This document shows, piece after piece, positions 58,371-64,000 of a stretch of DNA of 64,000 nt. The stretch covers positions 256,334,765 through 256,398,764 of the forward strand of contig CAKMRJ010005412.1 of NCBI GenBank assembly GCA_928212115.1, read 5' to 3'. Position numbers and translations under genes: made by a program. How positions within the stretch are numbered: the first letter of the stretch is position 1; every line of letters starts with the position of its first letter. The notes below the pieces were generated by a model. That model ran no database searches. It was not told the DNA's origin and saw nothing but the letters and a program-made list of their open reading frames with translations. The stretch is from Lactuca virosa (taxonomy: Eukaryota; Streptophyta; Magnoliopsida; Asterales; Asteraceae).

Positions 58371-60091
58371 TGTAACGCTCTAAATTTTCAAACAAAATTT
58401 TCATTTTTAAAACCACATAAACTTAATATCACATTTCTCAAAAACCTAAATGTATAAATTATTCAAAACACAAGACCACAAAATGTTTGATAATATCCCA
58501 GAATCCTCAAAACATAAACTCAAGCTGGTGTGTACAATCAAGCCGGCGCCTTCCCGCGATCCTGAGAAGTACCTGAAACACATATCACACAACACTGTAA
58601 GCACGAAGCTTAGTGAGTTCCCTAAAATACCATGCACAAATAATTAGCCTCTCATGGATATATCTCAATAAGGACCCTCCGGTCATGTGTCTCAGTGAGC
58701 ACCCTCCGGTCTCACAGCTCGGGTCGGACCCTCCGGTCTCACAACTCGGTTTGGACCCTCCGATCCTAGCTCAATAAAGGGCATAAATAATATACAACAT
58801 AAATCACAAAGACAAAACTGTATGATATCACATAACTCAGTATAAGCATATAAGACCCTCCGGTTAGTAACTTAGATAAGACCCTCCGGTCAATAGCTCA
58901 AATAAGACCCCTTCGGTCACACCGTATTACCACTCAGGTAAGTATAGAGAGAAGACTCACCTCGCAGAGTAAAGCAATATATCCCACACTCGAACTGTTG
59001 GTCTAGACTCCGCCCCTCCATAGCCTCCAAAATCCTCAGCTTGACCAAACCCTAAAGTCAACGGAAGTCAACAGTCAAAGCTGACCTCACTCGGCTAGTG
59101 CAACTCATGGACTCGTCGAGTTCTCAGTACTCAGAAATCACGAAAACCCGAGTCAACTCGCCGATTTGCTAGCCAACTCGTCGAGTCCATGCAGAGTCCA
59201 GAAGACCGGGGAAAAACCCTAACCACTCGTCGAGTTGTCCCATTAACTCGTCGAGTTCACTCTGATTCCAGAAACAGGAAAACCCAACTCAAATCGTCGA
59301 GTTGGATGCCCAACTCGTCGAGTTCCTCAGTCCTTTCTCATTAAACTCATTCCAATCGATTCCAATGCTCCAAACTCCAAATCCAACCTCCTACGACGAA
59401 CTTACCATATAAATTTGCTAACTTTACGATCATGCAAGGCCTCACGAGGCTAAATCACTCAAAAAATAAGCTCAATAAGGGGTTTAGGACATGAAGACGG
59501 GTCAAAGCTTCTTAAAGCTTGAAGCTTTATGTACATGGGACCTAGAGAAGTCCAGATCTGAAACTCATACCCTCTGCGCAAGCTTAACTCGAGACTGGCC
59601 CTCATTTTACACCACAAAGCTCATAAACTCACATAAGAAGAGATCTAAGGAATGGAAAGCCAAGGTAAAGACTTTATACCTCCAGATGGATGCTACAACT
59701 ATATGAAAACTGGATCTAAAGACTCCTTCTTGTTCCAAGTTCTTCACTCTTCATGCTCCTTCAAGGAATGCACCCAAAATACACACTATTAGCTCCAAAC
59801 ACTCTCAAAATGGAAGGCACTCGATTAGGGTTTGTCTCAGGGTGGTAAAGTGACGAGGGAGGGGGTAAAGGAGTTAAAGTCCTTTAAATAGGGTGCAAGC
59901 CCAAACAATTAGGGTTTCATCAAACAGACTCAACTCGTCGAGTCTAGTCCTCGGACTCGACGAGTAGACTTCATATTTCGCGCATCCTGATCAACTCCTA
60001 CACGACGAGTTAGGGCCAACCAACTCGTCGAGTAGTCCCTTCCACTTTCACTAAATCCTCAAGTTCCACATCCAGGAATCGGGGTGTTACA
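58371..60091 (-). repeat. 5' LTR of gypsy E
   Basis: 1721 bp, TGTAACGCTC to GGGTGTTACA. CTCGTCGAG words at 59090-59325 and 59930-60035, TTTAAATA near 59884. Short tandem units with GACCCTCCGGTC at 58672-58920. Homologous along its length to 41989-43651. Confidence 0.88.
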
Positions 60092-61144
60092 ACATTTATA
60101 TTGTTACAAGTTTCTAAAATATCTATCTAATCACTAAAACTAATATCGTCCTTCAGAACAATACTCCTCGCATGCTGAACGTGCTTAATCCTACTCAGAC
60201 CCTTTGTGAGGGGATCTACAGGATTCTCTTCTGACGATACCCTCTTGACGACGAGGAGTCCTTCTTCTACCTGATGTCTGATGAAGTGATATTTTCTATC
60301 GATATGTCTGGATCTTCCATGATCCCTTGGTTCCTTGGCCAAGGCAACCGCTCCTTCATTATCGTAGAAAATCTCCATGGGCTCCTTTATGGCTGACACA
60401 ACTCCAAGGTCTCCAATGAAGTTCCTCAACCATATAACCTCCTTTGACGCTTCGCTCGCAGATATATACTCTGACTCACATGTTGAATCAGCCACGGTCT
60501 CGTGCTTGGAACTTTTCCAAGTTACTGCTCCTCCATTGAGTGTAAACACCCAACCAGACTGAGAACGGAAGTTGTCTCGGTCTGTCTGAAAAACTGGCAT
60601 CACTATAACCAGTAACTCTCAAGTCATCACTGCCACCAAGTACAAGGACCCTGTCCTTAGTCTTTCGCAGATACTTAAGAATGTGCTTGACTGCTATCTA
60701 TTGAGCTTTACCCAGGTTCCATTGATATCGGCTGACCATGCTCAAAGCAAAAGCCACATCAGGGCGAGTACATGTCATAACATACATGATCGAGCCAACG
60801 ACGGAGGCATATGGAACTTGACTCATTTCTGCCATCTCAGCATTAGTACTCAGACTCCGAGTCTTACTCAGCTTGGTATTGTTCTGGATAAGTAACTCTC
60901 CCTTCTTGGAATTATCCATGTTAAAACGCTTTGGCACTTTATCCAAGTAAGTACTTTGACTAAGTCCAATTAGTCTACTACTCCTATTTCTCAAAATCTT
61001 TATCCCCAGAATATAGGCAACCTTTCCTAGATCCTTCATAGTGAAACACTTTCCAAGCCAGGACTTAACTTCCTGCAAGGTTGGAACGTTGTTTCCTATG
61101 AGCAGCATGTCATCAACATACAGTACTAGAAAGCTAACAAATAC
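60092..61144 (-). pseudogene. fragment M of the K/L copia family (RT end and RNase H)
   Basis: Minus strand. 61147-60698 holds the RT end from the catalytic LYVDDMLLIGNNVPT through LSQSTYLDKV to CTRPDVAFALSMVSRYQ. 60603-60127 holds RNase H (FQTDRDNFRSQSGWVFTLNG, STCESEYISASEASKE, YDNEGAVALAKEPRDHGRS) and ends at 60127. A frame change at about 60610-60700 separates them. It has no LTR and is cut on both sides. It keeps the RNase H start deleted in L. Confidence 0.9.
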
Positions 61145-62071
61145 CACACACCATCAATTATTGACCACTTCCCACCACCATTTGACTTAAAACATTAGTC
61201 AAATCCAAGAGCTTTGATTCCAAGTGTTGGGTGTTGCCAACTTCACTAACCACTTGTGGAGAATTTCTCTTCATGTCATTTCGAGTCCCGACGTTTCTTT
61301 GATTTTGAGAAATGGTACCAAAAAGTGATCTTATCTCTTGAGGTGTCTTGTTGAAGATGTCTCCACCACTTGAAGCATCAATCATCCTTCGATCTTTTTC
61401 ATTCATACCCTCATAAAATTGTTGAAGAAGTAATTGTTCGGGTATGTTGTGTTGAGGACAACTTGTACATAAGTTGTTGAATCGCTCCCAAAAATCATGA
61501 AAAGTGTCATTCCCCCCTTGACGAATCCCCAAAATGTCACTTCTTTGACTTGTGTTGAGGGAAGGCGCTTAGCTTGAAATCATCCAATGTCACATGTTCG
61601 GGCAACATGCTAACACATATCATATGAAAGGACTGCAAATGCCTTTGGGGATCTTCTTTATGCAAACCATGGAACTTGGTGAATTGATGTATGAAACTTG
61701 ACTTCAATTCAATCCCATGGTGGTTTGCGGGATAAACAATACCAAGAGGTGTGTGAATAACATCCATTTCCATCATTTGTCGAACTGTCGACTCTTGAGG
61801 GGGATTGGCTGGATTGGGGTTACTGGGATATTGTTACATGTAATTGGGAGGTTGTTGGTAAGGTGGGTATGGGTGTTGTTGGTGATTGTACATTTGTGGT
61901 GGATAAGGTAGGTAGTTAGGATATTGGTTGTAGGGGGGGTTGTTGTTGTGGGTACATTGGGAGTTGGTACATTAGAGATTGTGGGTAATTAGGTTGATTT
62001 GGTTGATGTGCTTGTTGTTATTGAACTTGAAAATAATTGTTTTGAGGTTGGTTGTTTTAATGGAAGTTTTG
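61145..62071 (-). pseudogene. Ty3/gypsy gag fragment, Athila/Tat-like
   Basis: Minus strand. 61776-61537 reads HGIELKSSFIHQFTKFHGLH, EDPQRHLQSFHMICVSMLP and LDDFKLSAFP. 61532-61158, in another frame, reads GGNDTFHDFWERFNNLCTSC, PEQLLLQQFYEGMNEKDRRM and DASSGGDIFNKTPQEIRSL. This is the retrotransposon gag domain as found in Athila/Tat elements. Upstream (61790-62060) the minus strand codes a Pro/Tyr/Gln/Asn-rich segment. Frameshifted, cut at both ends. Confidence 0.82.
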
Positions 62072-64000
62072 TGTAACATACCGAGATTTTGCAGGTATTC
62101 CAAACCCTCTTCTATCATAACTTTGTCATTTATAGTCCTTGGGGTTGGAAGTGAAGAGCCAAGATAAGTTTAAGGGCCAAGTTTGCATACTTGGGCCAAG
62201 AAGGAGTACTCTGCGCGTACATATGAGTACGCTAAGCGTACTAAGGTCCGCCTTAGTACGCTAGGCGTACACTTGTGTACGCTGGGCGTACTAATGTCAG
62301 GGTGAAACCCTAATATTTAGGGTTTGGGGCCTATATAAGCAACATTATGAGCACCAAACCTTCCCTAACCTTAGCCTCCACTGATTACAGCCGTTTTCCC
62401 CAAACCCTAGCCTTTCCTTTATGTGTTTGAGCTTATTGAGTGTTTTATTGAGTGCTTTAAGAGGAAGGTATTGCATCAAAGAGTTTGAGAAGAAGATCAA
62501 GCTTGTAGATCTGAAGTTAGCTTGTGCCCTAGAAGCTCCAGAAGGTATAAAGCTCCAAACTTTATGCATATATGTATAGATCTTCCCATTTTGCTTTAAA
62601 AGAACCATTCTTTGTCCCAAAAAGCCATAAGGTGGTGCATGATGTGATTTGGACGAAAAGGACTGTCCTTCTAGACTCTTGAAGGGACCTTGAGTGATAA
62701 AAAATAGGTCCCATTAGCTGAATGTGTCCCATGCATGGAAAAAGAAGGTCTTAATGGATTAAGACCAAGTATTAAGAGCTTTCTGGACGTCCAAAGTGAA
62801 AAAGTTCATGACTTTATGGGCCCTAGGCATGTTAGGTCACTGGATCTGAAGTTTGGACTTAAGTACTTAAGCCATTAAGCACTTAATAAGGTTTTGGCAA
62901 AACGTTTAATACGCCAAGCGTAAATCCAGTACGCCCAGCGTACTGGGTCAGCCACCCCGATGGTGGTCAATATCCGGACAAGTACGCCCCACGTACCATA
63001 GGAGTACGCCCCACGTACGCCCTCTGTTGGGCCTTTGACAAATGGGCTTCGAGTTTTGGGCCGTTTATGGACTAATGGGATTTGGGCTTTTGCTTGACTT
63101 TATGAATAAGATATTTTGGGCCAAGTAGTGATAATGGATCATGGGATTAGGCCCAATTAGGAAGTTGGGCCCAATTTAGTAAATTAGGCCAATAATGGGA
63201 TTTATATATATGGACCTTCAGGTTAAGGACTTAGTATTGGGCCTTGGCCTAATAAAGAGAATGGAATTAATGAGTTGTGTGGAAACTTAGTCAAGAAGGT
63301 TATTTTAGGTATTAACTTAGTATTTATTATGTAATAGTTCGGGATTCCCGGTGATACAACAGTCAGAGATTTACAGTACTTCGGCACTACTTGCGAGGTG
63401 AGTTATCCTCACTATACTCAAGGGTCTAAGGCACCAAGGTTGGCCCTTTGGATTGTTATCTGATTATGTTATGCTAGTATAATCTGTTAGATCGGTATCC
63501 TGATAGGTAGGATGGTATTGTGTGTTATGTGGCTATGATCTGTTAGATTGGTTTGTTTGTCTATAGACTGTTATGTGATTATCTGTTATATGTGCACATG
63601 TTTGTTTGGCGGTTGAGGCTTATCTGCTCTATGCGGAGGCCAATAGACCTGGGCATTCCAACCTGTTGGTTGTGGGCCGTGAGTATTCCATCCCGAGGAT
63701 GATTGGACTCGTAGTATATGGGCATTCCAACCTGTTGGTTGTGGGCCTGGGGTATTCCATCTCGAGGATGATTGGACCCATAGTATGTTGGCATTCCAAC
63801 CTGTTGGTTGTGGGCCTGGGGTATTCCAACCTCATGGTTGACTGGACCCATAGTATGTTGTTTATGATTATATGGGTATTTTGGGGGAACTCACTAAGAT
63901 TTCGGGCTTACAGTTTCAGTTTATTGTTTCAGGTACATCAGGGGATCGCGGCAAGGAGAAGGCATGATCGTACAGCTCCTCATGTTTTGTTTATGTTTAT
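62072..64000 (+). repeat. gypsy LTR G, GTACGC motif subfamily (3' end outside window)
   Basis: Starts TGTAACATACCGAG. GTACGC/GCGTAC words at 62208-62300, then a telo-box inverted pair (62305-62325), then CCTATATAAGC (62330-62340), and a second cluster at 62905-63020. Tandem GGCATTCCAACCTGTTGGTT units at 63650-63860. U5 begins to match LTR F at 63930 (CAGGTACATCAGGGGATCGC). Same layout as F but only moderately alike in sequence between motifs. Confidence 0.88.

Larger units (their letters stand above)
41989..60091 (-). mobile_element. Ty3/gypsy element E (minus), filled with SIRE-like insertions
   Basis: 3' LTR 41989-43651, end of pol 43652-43903, leader 56469-58354, primer binding site 58355-58367, 5' LTR 58371-60091. 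The LTRs are about 85-90 percent alike by eye. Between the two internal pieces lie two SIRE-like copia remnants and an antisense gene-like unit. Nearly all of gag and pol are absent. The flanks do not match (TACAG at left, ACATT at right), so the outer junctions have been rearranged, or the two LTRs come from different copies of one family. Confidence 0.65.

Overview
This is plant nuclear DNA made almost entirely of mobile elements. I see no intact host gene. The CTCGTCGAG-rich LTRs, the set of Ty1/copia and Ty3/gypsy families and the Helitron ends suggest an Asteraceae genome, probably lettuce or a relative. That placement rests on recognition, not on a search. No coding region is open from start to stop over the length its family needs, so the coding entries are retroelement or transposon remnants.

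Layout. 1-13261: two copies (K on minus, L on plus) of one Ty1/copia family lie head to head, 23 bp apart, as a giant inverted repeat. L is complete, with a GTGTT target duplication. 13267-22143: a minus-strand Ty3/gypsy element (H: 5' LTR 18161-22143, leader, decayed gag, protease and start of RT) holds a solo LTR (16006-17966, ATTTT duplication) and abuts another LTR fragment. 22144-24595: mostly unassigned DNA with one 5'-truncated LINE. 24596-27196: two Helitron-like elements in tandem, both in minus orientation. 28490-29590: a second truncated LINE. 29654-32317: a PIF/Harbinger transposon with a broken transposase and a Tourist-like MITE inside it. 33066-34598: a long-TIR DNA element.

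35342-60091 is a stack of nested insertions. A SIRE-like copia gag (J) is cut by a gypsy LTR element (F). The gag of F carries a hAT-type non-autonomous element and ends at a truncated LTR, which abuts a further gypsy element (E: 3' LTR 41989-43651, 5' LTR 58371-60091). Two SIRE-like copia remnants (A and B, minus strand) and a plus-strand gene-like unit sit inside E. That unit has a TATA box, a possible 5' UTR intron and a long ORF, and is flanked by inverted repeats. 60092-62071 has a third fragment of the K/L family and an Athila/Tat-like gag. 62072-64000 is the start of another gypsy LTR (G).

Two regulatory patterns recur. First, different gypsy LTR subfamilies carry different short palindromic motifs (CTCGTCGAG; GTACGC/GCGTAC; GTGCGGCNGCAC) in the same two places: just upstream of the TATA region and again 500-800 bp downstream. 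SIRE-like LTRs and leaders have their own motif (GTTTAC..GTAAAC). Second, inverted pairs of telo-box sequence (AAACCCTA / TAGGGTTT) sit just upstream of the TATA box in both copia and gypsy LTRs. These patterns and the antisense gene-like unit are the most interesting features of the window.
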